A stretch of 64,000 nucleotides of DNA from Gallibacterium genomosp. 3 (GCF_001678475.1 NZ_JTJR01000026.1:124001-188000); one strand, 5' to 3'. Positions 9,851 to 20,268 are shown, numbered from the stretch's first letter. Numbers and translations are program-made. The notes: generated by a model from the letters alone, not told the origin.

Positions 9851-10050
9851 CGCCCTAAAGGGCGACTTCATTTTCTTTGCTCGTACAAAGAAAACGAAGC
9901 AAAAGAAAATACGCCCTCGCACACTTGCTAATCCTCATTCCAATAAGATTTTCCGGGCGGCAAAAAACAGAAATTTTTCTCACTACATTCGAAAAATGAT
10001 CACTTTTTTTGCCTAAAAATCTTATTTGCATTCGGGCAAGTGTGAGAGGG
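9851..10050. repeat. Structured intergenic element made of nested inverted repeats
   Basis: Three palindromic blocks follow one another. CGCCCT/AGGGCG lies at 9851-9864. A 14-bp arm pair with one mismatch (CTTCATTTTCTTTG, 9866-9879, and CAAAGAAAACGAAG, 9886-9899) has a 6-nt loop. A long imperfect hairpin spans 9914-10050: its outer arms pair 14 of 15 bases (9914-9928 with 10036-10050), then 11 of 11 (9942-9952 with 10016-10026), then 9 of 9 (9959-9967 with 10005-10013). I see no credible gene inside. It looks like a dispersed intergenic palindromic repeat or small MITE-like element, but a second copy is not present in this window. Confidence 0.7.
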
Positions 10051-11314
<1,264 letters not shown>

Positions 11315-11334
11315 TTTTAACAATTAGACCTACT

Positions 11335-11361
11335 AAAGCAGCTTGTCAATCAAGCTGCTTT
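11335..11361 (+). terminator. Terminator-like hairpin between mreB and mreC
   Basis: AAAGCAGCTTG (11335-11345) pairs perfectly with CAAGCTGCTTT (11351-11361) around the loop TCAAT, and the tract after it is ATTTTG. It begins 21 bp after the mreB stop and ends 21 bp before the mreC ATG. It probably ends a share of mreB transcripts, leaving read-through for mreCD. Confidence 0.7.
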
Positions 11362-11381
11362 ATTTTGTAAGTTTGCATGGT

Positions 11382-12368
11382 ATGAAACCAATTTTTACAA
11401 AATCCCCATCTCTCGGTGTTAGGCTTATTTTTGCTGTTATCTTATCGGTAATCTTAATGTTTTCCGATGGTCAAACACGTAATTTATTACAAATTCGCAG
11501 TGTATTAGAAACCACTGTGAGTTGGATTTATTATTTGGCGAATACACCTCGTTCTGTGCTAGATGGTGTTTCTGATAATTTGGTCGATACCAGTACCTTA
11601 CAAATTGAAAATAAAGTCCTTAAGGATCAATTATTAGAAAAAAATGCTGATCTATTACTTTTGGATCAGCTCAAAGTTGAAAATCAGCGCTTACGTCTGT
11701 TACTCAATTCACCCTTACGCCATGATGAATTCAAAAAAATTGCGGAAGTTTTAACTGCAGAAACAGATCCTTATCGCCAACAAGTCGTTATTAATCAAGG
11801 CGAAAAAGATGGTGCTTATGTTGGACAGCCAGTAATTGATGAAAAAGGCGTTGTTGGACAAATTATCTCCGTAGGCCATAACACCAGTCGGGTTTTATTA
11901 ATTTCTGATGTTACTAATTCTATTCCATTGCAAGTATTACGCTCAGATATCCGTGTGATTGCTAGTGGAACAGGCCGTCCTGATGAATTAGTCTTAGATA
12001 ACGTTTCTCGTTCTGCCGATATTGAAAAAGGCGATCTGTTAGTTACATCAGGTCTAGGCCGCCGTTTTCCTGAAGGCTACCCAGTTGCTATTGTGGAATC
12101 TGTTTCACGAGAAGGAAATAACTATTTTGCTACAGTAATTGCAAAACCGTTGGCTTCACTCGAGCGCCTTCGCTATTTACTATTACTGTGGCCAACTAAT
12201 GAAGATATGAAACGTTTAAACAGTAATTCACCGGCGCAAATTAAAGAAGTCGTGAAACAGCGTTTATCTTCACAACAGGCTGTACCTCCAGCAGAAGAAA
12301 ATAATGATTTACCAGCAGATAAATTAGAAAAACCATTACCAACAAAAGAAAAGGTTGAAGAAGAATAG
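11382..12368 (+). CDS. mreC: Rod-shape-determining protein MreC
   Basis: This bitopic protein has a short cytoplasmic N-terminus (MKPIFTKSPSLGVRL), one transmembrane segment (about 12-30), a coiled-coil region (about 65-105) and the beta-rich periplasmic MreC domain. The C-terminal tail is Glu/Lys/Pro-rich. The ATG at 11382 is chosen because MKPIF matches the E. coli MreC start. The in-frame TTG at 11343 lies inside the terminator-like hairpin and would add 13 unrelated residues. The Shine-Dalgarno is poor. mreD begins 3 bases after the stop, so the two are translationally close. MreC links MreB to PBP2/RodA on the periplasmic side. Confidence 0.93.
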   Translation: MKPIFTKSPSLGVRLIFAVILSVILMFSDGQTRNLLQIRSVLETTVSWIYYLANTPRSVLDGVSDNLVDTSTLQIENKVLKDQLLEKNADLLLLDQLKVENQRLRLLLNSPLRHDEFKKIAEVLTAETDPYRQQVVINQGEKDGAYVGQPVIDEKGVVGQIISVGHNTSRVLLISDVTNSIPLQVLRSDIRVIASGTGRPDELVLDNVSRSADIEKGDLLVTSGLGRRFPEGYPVAIVESVSREGNNYFATVIAKPLASLERLRYLLLLWPTNEDMKRLNSNSPAQIKEVVKQRLSSQQAVPPAEENNDLPADKLEKPLPTKEKVEEE

Positions 12369-12370
12369 TT

Positions 12371-12859
12371 ATGAGAGCAAATATTCTATTTCAATGGCTA
12401 ATGCTCGCAGTTACTTTTGTAATTGCTTTAGTATTTGAAATTATGCCTTGGCCTGCTGATTTCTCAGGCTATCGCCCTGCATGGTTGGTATTAGTCTTAC
12501 TTTACTGGGTAATGGCTATTCCGGGACGTATTAATATTGGCGTGGCTTTTTTAACCGGTTTAGTATGGGATTTGGTGCTTGGTTCAATCCTTGGTATTCA
12601 TACACTCATTCTTTCTATTTTTGCTTATTTGATAGCAGTAAATTCTATGATTTTACGCAATCTCTCTTTATGGCAACAAAGCCTATTAGTGATTCTTTGT
12701 GTTTTTCTTATTCGTATTGCTATCTTTTTGTTAGAACTTTTCTTACATAGCGCCACCTTTAACTCTCAGGAGTTTGCTGGCGCTATCTTAAGCGGTATCT
12801 TATGGCCTTGGCTGTTTTTAATCCTACGAGGCCTACGCCGTAAACTTTCGTTACGTTAA
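12371..12859 (+). CDS. mreD: Rod-shape-determining protein MreD
   Basis: The 162-residue integral membrane protein has about five hydrophobic segments and the MreD pattern ([20 protein letters not shown] near the N-terminus). It completes the mreBCD set. Only two bases separate it from mreC. Its stop codon overlaps the end of the convergent permease gene by 4 bp, so no terminator fits between them. Confidence 0.92.
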   Translation: MRANILFQWLMLAVTFVIALVFEIMPWPADFSGYRPAWLVLVLLYWVMAIPGRINIGVAFLTGLVWDLVLGSILGIHTLILSIFAYLIAVNSMILRNLSLWQQSLLVILCVFLIRIAIFLLELFLHSATFNSQEFAGAILSGILWPWLFLILRGLRRKLSLR

Positions 12860-13923
12860 TCAGCATTAGTGACATTGAGTGGCGGCAATGCAGTAATAAT
12901 CGCCTTCACTAATGTTGCTAATGGTATTGCAAAAAATACACCCCAAAATCCCCATAATCCACCAAAAAAGATAACTGAAACAATAATAACTAATGGGTGT
13001 AAATTTACGGCTTCAGAAAAGAGTAATGGCACTAATAAATTACCATCTAAAAGTTGTGTGATCGTGTAAACCAACATAAGGTACCCAAATGTTGCTGACC
13101 AACCAAATTGGAACAAGGCAACTAAAGCCAATGGAATAGTCACCAATACCGCTCCCACATAAGGCACTAATACTGATAACCCAATCGCTACTGCAAGCAA
13201 GAGCGAATAATTAAGCCCAAATAATAGGAAAGTAATATAGCTGACTACCGTCATCACGATGATTTCTGCAACTTTACCTCGAATATAATTTGCAATTTGT
13301 TGCTTCATTTCAGCCCAAACTTGATTTACTAACTGACGATTTTGCGGCAAAAAACGTGTCACCCCAGCAATTAAATAATCTTTATCTTTAATTAAGAAAA
13401 AGACCATCAATGGAACTAAAAAAGCATAAATACCAATCGTAACAACACTTACAATTGAAACCAGTGAATAACGTAATGCGGATTCCCCTACCCCTAAAAT
13501 TTTTTCACGCACACTATTAAAAATCGTATCAATCATTGCATAATCGACATATTCTGGATAATTCTCTGGTAATGACAACACCCATTCATGCAGCCGATTA
13601 CTCATCGTTGGGAGATCTTTTAATAAGTTAATGGTCTGATTCCACAACGTTGGAATCATCACTAAAAAGATAAAAAAGACTGCCGCAATAAAGCCCCCCA
13701 GCACTAAAATAAGTGCTAAAAGATGAGGAAACTTGAATTTTTCTGAGAGATATTGAATTGGTAGTTCTAATAAATAAGCTAATACCAACGCAATCAGAAG
13801 TGGTGTAAAGAGATCACTAAAAAAGTAAAAAACAACACAAACAATTAATAATAAACTAAATAATCCAGCCGCTTCTGGATCACTAAGGCGACGTTTATAC
13901 CACTCTTTAAATACAGCAAACAT
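12856..13923 (-). CDS. perM: AI-2E family (PerM-type) membrane permease
   Basis: The 355-residue protein has seven or eight hydrophobic segments and the family's conserved C-terminal half ([16 protein letters not shown], then [19 protein letters not shown]). The PerM/YfgO branch has no firmly established substrate. Other members have been linked to autoinducer-2 export or Na+/H+ exchange, so a specific role should not be assumed. An AAGGAG site stands before ATG 13923. The 3' end overlaps mreD by 4 bp in convergent orientation. Upstream, a small gene diverges from it. Confidence 0.8.
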   Translation of the reverse strand: MFAVFKEWYKRRLSDPEAAGLFSLLLIVCVVFYFFSDLFTPLLIALVLAYLLELPIQYLSEKFKFPHLLALILVLGGFIAAVFFIFLVMIPTLWNQTINLLKDLPTMSNRLHEWVLSLPENYPEYVDYAMIDTIFNSVREKILGVGESALRYSLVSIVSVVTIGIYAFLVPLMVFFLIKDKDYLIAGVTRFLPQNRQLVNQVWAEMKQQIANYIRGKVAEIIVMTVVSYITFLLFGLNYSLLLAVAIGLSVLVPYVGAVLVTIPLALVALFQFGWSATFGYLMLVYTITQLLDGNLLVPLLFSEAVNLHPLVIIVSVIFFGGLWGFWGVFFAIPLATLVKAIITALPPLNVTNAD

Positions 13924-13968
13924 AGTTGATCTCCTTACATAAAGCGATGATAGATTATAAGCAAGTTA

Positions 13969-13997
13969 TTTACTTGAATAAAGAGTAAATCTATACT
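13969..13997 (+). promoter_or_regulatory. Promoter of the small gene at 14037
   Basis: TTTACT (13969-13974) and TATACT (13992-13997) are spaced by exactly 17 bp. The start codon lies 40 bp downstream, behind an AAGGAAA ribosome-binding site. Confidence 0.65.
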
Positions 13998-14036
13998 ATG
14001 CGCACCTTTTCACTAGCTATATCAAGGAAATAAATA

Positions 14037-14345
14037 ATGAGCAACACAACAGAAAATAAAACTTATCCACTCTATCAAAATAGTTGGGTCATTCGTCAAA
14101 GCGATCCCGGTGAAGAAGGCGCAAGAAACCATTTATTTGAAACAGTTTCTATCCAATTAGATGCAATTTATAACGAACAAACCTTTCATTATCAATTTAC
14201 ACGTAAAGTAGAAGATCGTATCGAATTTACTCAAGAGTTCACTGAGTTAGAAACTTTATTTAAATTTTTAGGGGAATCACTAGATGCCGTTTCGCTCGGC
14301 TTACTTGGAGTGAAAATTGGTCAATTACATAGCCAATTAGCTTAA
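14037..14345 (+). CDS. Small conserved-looking protein of unknown function
   Basis: I do not recognise this 102-residue protein. It is soluble and acidic, with no signal peptide, no membrane segment and no cysteines. A strand-rich middle (VSIQLDAIYNEQTFHYQFTR) is followed by a helical C-terminus (ELETLFKFLGESLDAVSLGL). A good promoter, the AAGGAAA site and codon use like its neighbours support a real gene. It has its own promoter and converges on hda with an 11-bp gap. It may be a family restricted to Pasteurellaceae, but I cannot verify that here. Confidence 0.75.
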   Translation: MSNTTENKTYPLYQNSWVIRQSDPGEEGARNHLFETVSIQLDAIYNEQTFHYQFTRKVEDRIEFTQEFTELETLFKFLGESLDAVSLGLLGVKIGQLHSQLA

Positions 14346-14356
14346 TCCGCAATCCA

Positions 14357-15052
14357 TTATAGATGAAGCTGCTCTTTGACAAACGGAATGGTTAATTTGC
14401 GTTGCGCTTGCAAAGAGGCTTTATCTAATTTATCTAAAATTGAAAACAGATACTTTAAATCACGATCTAAGCGGCTTAATAAAAATTTAGCGACTTCATC
14501 GGGCAATTCTAATCCTCTTTTACGCGCCGCTTGCTGCAACACAAACGCTTTTTTCTCGTCCGATAATTCCGCTAATTGATAGGTTTCCCCCCAAGTTAGA
14601 CGAGAACGTAAATCAGGTAAGTTAATCGCTAATTGTTGAGCTGGTTCATTAGCACTCATCAACAATAATGTTTGACCACGCTCTTTAATCCGATTAAAGA
14701 GATCAAAAATTGCCACTTCCCATTCATCATTCCCAGCAATCGCATCAAGATCATCTAAACAGACCAGATCTAACTCTTCTAAGGATTCTAAAATTTCTGG
14801 TGAGAAATAATTTGTTTTTGTCAGTGGAATATAGATAGAGGCTCTTTCTTGCTGCAAGAATAGATTATTTGCGGCTTTTAGAATATGCGTTTTACCGCTA
14901 CTTTTTGTTCCCCATAAATAGAAAAATGGTTGCTGCAACTTGCTAAAATTATCAAATAGCGAATTACATAACACCTGATTATTCTCTGCATCAAAATTAT
15001 CAAAGGTCTCAGGGTCAAATTCATGAATGGGTAAAGTATATTGATGCTGCAA
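14357..15052 (-). CDS. hda: DnaA regulatory inactivator Hda
   Basis: This 231-residue AAA+ protein is related to DnaA domain III. It has an N-terminal beta-clamp-binding motif (QYTLPI, 4-9), Walker A GTKSSGKT (48-55) and Walker B CLDDLD (98-103). With the DNA-loaded sliding clamp, Hda triggers ATP hydrolysis on DnaA and prevents re-initiation of replication. The start is TTG at 15052, the only start behind an AGGTAG site that keeps the clamp motif. It lies downstream of uraA as in E. coli, but a hairpin separates the two genes. Confidence 0.93.
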   Translation of the reverse strand: MQHQYTLPIHEFDPETFDNFDAENNQVLCNSLFDNFSKLQQPFFYLWGTKSSGKTHILKAANNLFLQQERASIYIPLTKTNYFSPEILESLEELDLVCLDDLDAIAGNDEWEVAIFDLFNRIKERGQTLLLMSANEPAQQLAINLPDLRSRLTWGETYQLAELSDEKKAFVLQQAARKRGLELPDEVAKFLLSRLDRDLKYLFSILDKLDKASLQAQRKLTIPFVKEQLHL

Positions 15053-15099
15053 AAAACTACCTAATGAGCAAAGAAAAAAGTGATTATAAGAATAAAGAA

Positions 15100-15135
15100 A
15101 AACATCAGCTTGAGCAAGTTTTCAAACTGATGTTT
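15100..15135 (-). terminator. Terminator between uraA and hda
   Basis: On the minus strand AAACATCAG followed by TTTGA pairs with TCAAG followed by CTGATGTTT, giving a 14-bp stem with one G-U pair and an 8-nt loop. A T-rich tract (TTCTTTATTCTT) follows. It lies 14 bp after the uraA stop. Confidence 0.75.
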
Positions 15136-15149
15136 TCGGGTTAATTCAA

Positions 15150-16388
15150 TTATTTTTCTGCTTTTTGTTCTTTTGGTAACACCAAATTCAATAAAATTGC
15201 AACGATGGCACAAAGGCTAATTCCTTTCAAAGAAACTTCGCCAAAATTCACAAACATACCACCAATTCCAAAAGTCATTACCACAGAAATAATGCAGAGA
15301 TTACGTGATTCCGTTACATCTACTTTGCCACGGATTAGGGTACTCATTCCTACTACAGCAATAGAACCAAATACCAACATCATAATACCGCCCATAACAA
15401 TGGTTGGAATCGTTGAAAGAAATGCCCCAATCTTACCACAGAACGAAATAGCAATCGCCCATACAGCAGCCCAAGTCATAATTGTTGGATTAAAATTGCG
15501 GGTAAGCATCACAGCACCTGTTACTTCTGCATAAGTAGTATTTGGTGGGCCACCTAAAAAAGAGGCAACAGAAGTCGCAATCCCATCCCCTAATAATGTA
15601 CGATGTAACCCTGGTTTCTGTAAAAAGTCTTTTCCGGTTACTGAACTGATCGCCATAATACCACCAACGTGTTCTACTGCTGGTGCTATCGCAATAGGTA
15701 ATAAATATAGGATAGCTTCGAGTTTAAACTCTGGGGTTGTAATTGTTGGTAAGCTAAACCAAGGCGCATCATAGACAGGTTGTAGATTAATTAATCCCAT
15801 AAAGGCACAAACAATATACCCTGCCGCAATACCAAACATAATTGGAATTAATTTCATAATTCCTTTTGCAAATACTGCTACACCTAATGTCGTTAATAAT
15901 GTAATCATTGATACGATAATCGCTTGATCATAGCTATAATTACTATTTTTTCCTAACGCCATATCAACAGCGACTGGGGCTAATCCCATCCCAATAATAA
16001 TGATCACTGGGCCAACAACAATCGGTGGAAATACTCGTTGTAAAGCCTCAACACCTTTAATTTTGACTAATGCACTTAATGCTACATAAACTAGGCCTGC
16101 ACAGACAAGACCACCCATCGTAATCGGTAATCCCCAAGTAGCAATACCATATTGAATTGGTGCAATAAACGCAAAAGAAGAAGCAAGAAAAATCGGCACT
16201 TGACGTTTAGTACACAACTGGAACAACAATGTACCTACCCCAGCTGTCAATAATGCCGTATTACTATCTAACCCAGTTATTAATGGCACTAGCACTAATG
16301 CCCCAAATGCCACAAATAACATTTGTAAGCCAACAAAGGCTTGTTTAACTTTACTTTCTACAACGATTGGTTGAGTTTCTGAACCCAT
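15150..16388 (-). CDS. uraA: Uracil permease
   Basis: The 412-residue membrane protein belongs to the nucleobase:cation symporter-2 family. About 12-14 hydrophobic segments and the NCS2 signature around IAPAVEHVGGIMAISSVTG are visible; the Glu in that motif is the uracil-binding residue in E. coli UraA. It imports uracil with protons, and Upp then converts it to UMP. The gene is 53 bp downstream of upp on the same strand, forming the upp-uraA salvage operon, and ends at a terminator before hda. The ribosome-binding site (GAGAGGTG) is somewhat far from the ATG. Confidence 0.95.
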   Translation of the reverse strand: MGSETQPIVVESKVKQAFVGLQMLFVAFGALVLVPLITGLDSNTALLTAGVGTLLFQLCTKRQVPIFLASSFAFIAPIQYGIATWGLPITMGGLVCAGLVYVALSALVKIKGVEALQRVFPPIVVGPVIIIIGMGLAPVAVDMALGKNSNYSYDQAIIVSMITLLTTLGVAVFAKGIMKLIPIMFGIAAGYIVCAFMGLINLQPVYDAPWFSLPTITTPEFKLEAILYLLPIAIAPAVEHVGGIMAISSVTGKDFLQKPGLHRTLLGDGIATSVASFLGGPPNTTYAEVTGAVMLTRNFNPTIMTWAAVWAIAISFCGKIGAFLSTIPTIVMGGIMMLVFGSIAVVGMSTLIRGKVDVTESRNLCIISVVMTFGIGGMFVNFGEVSLKGISLCAIVAILLNLVLPKEQKAEK

Positions 16389-16441
16389 AAAACTAGTTTC
16401 ACCTCTCTGGATAAATTAACTAAAAAAAAGATATTCGATCC

Positions 16442-17068
16442 TTACTTAGTACCAAATATCTTATCTCCTGCATCACCTAAGCCTGGAATGATATAACCAT
16501 TTTCATTTAAGTGATCATCAACTGATGCAGTATAAAGTTCTACATCTGGATGGGCATTCTGTAATGCTTTAATCCCTTCTGGTGCAGCAACTAATACTAA
16601 TACTTTAATTCTTGGACATTGTGCTTTTTTCAAAAGATCGATTGTAGCAATCATTGAACCACCTGTTGCTAACATCGGATCAACAATAATCGCTAAACGT
16701 TCTTCCATATCTGGTGCAAGTTTTTGGAAATAAGGAACAGGTTCTAACGTTTCTTCATTACGATACATCCCAACTACACTAATTCTTGCGCTCGGAATAT
16801 GTTCTAATACACCTTCCATCATCCCTAAACCAGCACGTAAAATTGGCACAACAGTGACTTTTTTACCTTTAATGCGTTCTACTTGAACTGGTCCACACCA
16901 ACCTTCAATCGTTACCACTTCAGTTTCAAGATCAGCCGTTGCTTCATAAGTTAATAGACTACCTACTTCAGTCGCCAATTCACGGAAATGTTTCGTACTT
17001 ACATCAGCCGCTCTCATTAAACCAAGTTTATGTTTTACAAGCGGATGTTTTACTTCAACGATTTTCAT
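16442..17068 (-). CDS. upp: Uracil phosphoribosyltransferase
   Basis: The 208-residue protein has the same length as E. coli Upp. It makes UMP from uracil and PRPP. The PRPP-binding loop [12 protein letters not shown] and the uracil-binding C-terminus ([18 protein letters not shown]) are intact. The start is ATG with GAGGAC upstream. It is the first gene of upp-uraA and diverges from purM across 204 bp, so purine and pyrimidine genes share this control region. Confidence 0.97.
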   Translation of the reverse strand: MKIVEVKHPLVKHKLGLMRAADVSTKHFRELATEVGSLLTYEATADLETEVVTIEGWCGPVQVERIKGKKVTVVPILRAGLGMMEGVLEHIPSARISVVGMYRNEETLEPVPYFQKLAPDMEERLAIIVDPMLATGGSMIATIDLLKKAQCPRIKVLVLVAAPEGIKALQNAHPDVELYTASVDDHLNENGYIIPGLGDAGDKIFGTK

Positions 17069-17202
17069 TTTGTTGTCCTCTAAATTTAAAAAAATCGGGT
17101 GATTTTAAACTACCCACCATTAAATAGCTAGCCTCTCTACCAAAAATCTGTTGATAACCTAATCTAAAACAAAATATTTCTGGTATTTATCCTTGTTTCA
17201 TA

Positions 17203-17218
17203 TCGCAAACGATTGCGT
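17203..17218. promoter_or_regulatory. PurR operator upstream of purMN
   Basis: TCGCAAACGATTGCGT is close to the palindromic PurR consensus ACGCAAACGTTTGCGT, with near-perfect two-fold symmetry. It lies 55 bp before purM. A TACAAT -10 candidate follows at 17226-17231, so the box covers the expected -35 position and would block polymerase. E. coli purMN carries a PurR box at the same place. Confidence 0.85.
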
Positions 17219-17272
17219 AATCGTGTACAATCTGCGCCCGATAATCATTGTGAAACCCGCTAAGGAGCAAAT

Positions 17273-18313
17273 GTGGACAAACAAACATTAAGTTATAAAG
17301 ATGCTGGCGTTGACATTAATGCAGGTAATGAATTAGTTGATCGAATTAAACCCCATGTAAAACGTACTCGCCGTGCTGAAGTAATTGGCGGACTTGGTGG
17401 GTTTGGTGCATTATGTGCTATTCCAGCCAAATATAAAGAGCCTATTCTGGTATCAGGTACTGATGGTGTTGGTACAAAACTTCGTTTAGCTATTGACCTA
17501 CATAAGCATGACACTATCGGCATTGACTTAGTGGCTATGTGTGTTAATGACTTAATCGTACAAGGTGCAGAACCGCTTTTCTTCTTAGATTATTATGCAA
17601 CAGGCAAGTTAGAAGTTGATGTTGCAAGTGATGTGATTAAAGGAATTGCTGATGGTTGTGAGCAATCTAATTGTGCCTTAATTGGTGGTGAAACTGCAGA
17701 AATGCCTGGAATGTACCACGCTAATGATTATGACTTAGCCGGTTTCTGTGTTGGTGTAGTTGAAAAAAATGAAATTATTGATGGCAGTGCAGTTCGTGTT
17801 GGTGATGCATTAATTGCCTTAGGTTCATCTGGCCCACACTCTAATGGTTACTCATTAATTCGTAAAATTATCGAATTAGCAGGTGTTTCTCCAGCAGAAA
17901 TACTTCTTGATGGTAAACCATTAGCTGATCATCTACTTGCTCCAACTAAAATTTATGTGAAATCCATTCTCTCACTGATTAAACATGTTGATGTTCATGC
18001 TATCGCACATTTAACCGGTGGCGGTTTCTGGGAGAATATTCCTCGTGTCTTACCTGATCATGTGCGTGCGGTCATTAATGAAAATAGTTGGCAATGGCCA
18101 TCTGTTTTCCGTTGGTTACAAGAAAATGGTAATGTGGATACCTACGAAATGTATCGCACCTTTAACTGTGGTGTTGGTATGGTAATTGCCTTACCACAAG
18201 AAGATGTAGAAACCGCATTAGCCTTATTAGCACAAACAGGCGAAAAAGCATGGGTTATCGGTCAAATTGAACACCTTGAACCTCAAGAAACCAAACAAGT
18301 TATTATTCGCTAA
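17273..18313 (+). CDS. purM: Phosphoribosylaminoimidazole synthetase (AIR synthetase)
   Basis: This 346-residue enzyme closes the imidazole ring of FGAM to AIR with ATP, step five of purine synthesis. The sequence follows E. coli PurM closely ([16 protein letters not shown] at the start; [36 protein letters not shown]). The start is GTG at 17273 with TAAGGAG five bases upstream; the ATG two bases earlier is out of frame. The stop codon overlaps the purN start by one base (TAATG), giving tight coupling. Control is by the PurR box upstream. Confidence 0.97.
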   Translation: MDKQTLSYKDAGVDINAGNELVDRIKPHVKRTRRAEVIGGLGGFGALCAIPAKYKEPILVSGTDGVGTKLRLAIDLHKHDTIGIDLVAMCVNDLIVQGAEPLFFLDYYATGKLEVDVASDVIKGIADGCEQSNCALIGGETAEMPGMYHANDYDLAGFCVGVVEKNEIIDGSAVRVGDALIALGSSGPHSNGYSLIRKIIELAGVSPAEILLDGKPLADHLLAPTKIYVKSILSLIKHVDVHAIAHLTGGGFWENIPRVLPDHVRAVINENSWQWPSVFRWLQENGNVDTYEMYRTFNCGVGMVIALPQEDVETALALLAQTGEKAWVIGQIEHLEPQETKQVIIR

Positions 18314-18963
18314 TGAAGAAAAAAATTGCAGTTCTTATTTCAGGTGAAGGTCAAACGTTACAAGCAATTATCAACGCTTGTAACGTTGGTGAGTTAAATG
18401 CAGAAATTGTTACTGTTATCAGTAATAAAGCGAATATTTATGGCTTACAACGAGCTAAAAACGCCAATATTCCTACCCATACGTTTTTACGCAAGAACTT
18501 TGCCGATAATCAGCAGATGGATAAAGCTATTGGTGATCTATTAGAACAGTATCAGGTTGATCTGATTGTATTGGCTGGTTATATGAAAATTCTCACAGCA
18601 GAATTTACCCAACGATTTGCAGGAAAAATTCTCAATACTCACCCTTCACTATTACCTAAATATCCAGGGCTACACACCTATCAGCGTACCTTAGAAAATC
18701 ACGATACCGAACACGGGTTTAGCGTACATTTTGTAAATGAAGAAATGGACGGTGGGCAATTAGTGTTTCAATTTAAATTACCCATTCTCGCTGATGATAC
18801 AGAAGAAAGTTTATCCGCACGAGTGAAGTTTTATGAACAACGCTACTATCCACAAGTGATTAATTGGTTTGTTGAACAGCGTTTAGTTTTCCGTGATCAG
18901 GCTTATTTTGATAACCAACCGCTATTGAACCCGATTGTTAAAAGCTTATCTGATGCAGAATAA
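18313..18963 (+). CDS. purN: Phosphoribosylglycinamide formyltransferase 1
   Basis: The 216-residue protein transfers a formyl group from 10-formyl-THF to GAR, step three of purine synthesis. Catalytic residues fall in NTHPSLLPKYPG (Asn, His) and in the downstream Asp of MDGGQLV. It overlaps purM by one base. The last codons form one arm of a 12-bp inverted repeat whose other arm is the end of the convergent tilS gene. The N-terminal glycine loop reads SGEGQTLQAI rather than the more usual SGxGSNLQA pattern, a modest deviation in the phosphate-binding loop. Confidence 0.95.
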   Translation: MKKKIAVLISGEGQTLQAIINACNVGELNAEIVTVISNKANIYGLQRAKNANIPTHTFLRKNFADNQQMDKAIGDLLEQYQVDLIVLAGYMKILTAEFTQRFAGKILNTHPSLLPKYPGLHTYQRTLENHDTEHGFSVHFVNEEMDGGQLVFQFKLPILADDTEESLSARVKFYEQRYYPQVINWFVEQRLVFRDQAYFDNQPLLNPIVKSLSDAE

Positions 18964-18980
18964 TCTCTATTATTCTGCAT
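18953..18980. terminator. Inverted repeat formed by the converging ends of purN and tilS
   Basis: ATGCAGAATAAT (18953-18964) and ATTATTCTGCAT (18969-18980) pair perfectly around CTCT. Each arm contains the final coding codons and the stop of one gene, so both proteins end in Ala-Glu. It should form a hairpin in either transcript. On the minus side a short TTTT lies farther on, on the plus side none, so classical intrinsic termination is uncertain. Confidence 0.6.
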
Positions 18981-20268
18981 AATTCACAAAATAGCCGATT
19001 GCCCCACAACAGCATTCATCCACAAAAACGAACGGAATTCGTGTGCGTTGCCAAACAGGTATCTGCAAATTTTGCCATACTTTTTTAATATCTTTGTGGG
19101 GCTGATTGGCTGCAATTTTCACTTTCTTAGAATAATGAAAACGGATTGTTATCTGTTGCCCTTGCTGCGGTAAAGGAATCTGTAATTGATGTTGTTGCCA
19201 CTCAAATACCAACATTTGTCCGGTTTGACGGCAATGTAGTTCACCTAATTCATCTGGCAATAAAATCATTTCGCCTGGAGTTATCGGTAAAATACAAGAT
19301 CGCAGATCTTGATATATCGGCGTCAAGTATAAATGTTGCTGAAAACGCCGTACCATACAATTATTTAATTGCAATTCTGGCTGGCGATCTACTTGTGCTA
19401 AAACCACTTCATTTAATAAGGTTTCCATCTGTTTCTGGCTTGGCATCGGTTGCTGTAAATGTGCAAACCAAAAGCGCAATAATTGTCGCTGTTTAATCAT
19501 AGAATAAGTCGCAAAGTTATCTAAATTAAAACTGTTATCTGCTGCCAGATGGGTCAAAAAAATCGGGGTTAATAATTCTTGTAACAACTGCTCTTGTTCT
19601 GCGCATAATTGAGCAGAACGTGCAACTGCTCGATCAAAATGTTGCCAACGTTGTTTTAATAAGGGCAATACATCTCGGCGTAAAAAATTTCGTTCATAGC
19701 GCACATCATCGTTACTTTCATCAAAAATAGTGACTAATTGCTGTTCAGTAATATATTGCTCTAATTGCGAACGTGTAATAGTTAGTAATGGTCGAAAAAC
19801 AGGAACGCTAAATAGCTGTGATCTTACTGGCATCGCTGCCAAACCTTTTACCCCACTGCCTCGCTTTAATGCCAAAAAAAAGGTTTCACATTGATCATCT
19901 AAATGATGTGCGGTAACCAGGATTTCATTAGGCTGCAATATCTCTCGAATTGCCTGATAACGGGCAATTCGAGCTTCTGCTTCAATATTTGTTGCTGTAA
20001 CCAGCTGAACTTTCTGAGCCAGAAAAGGAACGCCTAATTGACTACAAACTTGTTGGCAATGAGATAACCATTGATCAGCATTTTGACTTAAGCCATGGTG
20101 AATATGAATCGCACGTAACAGGAAATGATAACATTTTTGTAATTGCACAAAGAGATGCAATAACGCTGTTGAATCTACACCACCACTAAAACCAATTAAA
20201 AACGCCTTGTCCTGCAAGGCGTTTTCTTCAATTTGTTTACTTAATTCACTGATCAATAGATTCATCAT
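18970..20268 (-). CDS. tilS: tRNA(Ile)-lysidine synthetase
   Basis: This 432-residue PP-loop ATPase attaches lysine to C34 of the CAU-anticodon tRNA(Ile), changing it to read AUA. The PP-loop SGGVDS is at 28-33. A conserved TAHHLDDQCETFF segment follows, with TilS substrate-binding and C-terminal domains after it. The start ATG overlaps the pdxY stop (TAATG). A second ATG one codon in is also possible. It is the last gene of accA-pdxY-tilS, the order I recall at this locus in H. influenzae. Confidence 0.95.
   Translation of the reverse strand: MMNLLISELSKQIEENALQDKAFLIGFSGGVDSTALLHLFVQLQKCYHFLLRAIHIHHGLSQNADQWLSHCQQVCSQLGVPFLAQKVQLVTATNIEAEARIARYQAIREILQPNEILVTAHHLDDQCETFFLALKRGSGVKGLAAMPVRSQLFSVPVFRPLLTITRSQLEQYITEQQLVTIFDESNDDVRYERNFLRRDVLPLLKQRWQHFDRAVARSAQLCAEQEQLLQELLTPIFLTHLAADNSFNLDNFATYSMIKQRQLLRFWFAHLQQPMPSQKQMETLLNEVVLAQVDRQPELQLNNCMVRRFQQHLYLTPIYQDLRSCILPITPGEMILLPDELGELHCRQTGQMLVFEWQQHQLQIPLPQQGQQITIRFHYSKKVKIAANQPHKDIKKVWQNLQIPVWQRTRIPFVFVDECCCGAIGYFVNYAE

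Noticed and set aside
11343-11381. Upstream TTG start for mreC
   Set aside because: It lies in the loop-proximal part of the terminator-like hairpin and adds residues not found in MreC. ATG 11382 matches the known N-terminus.
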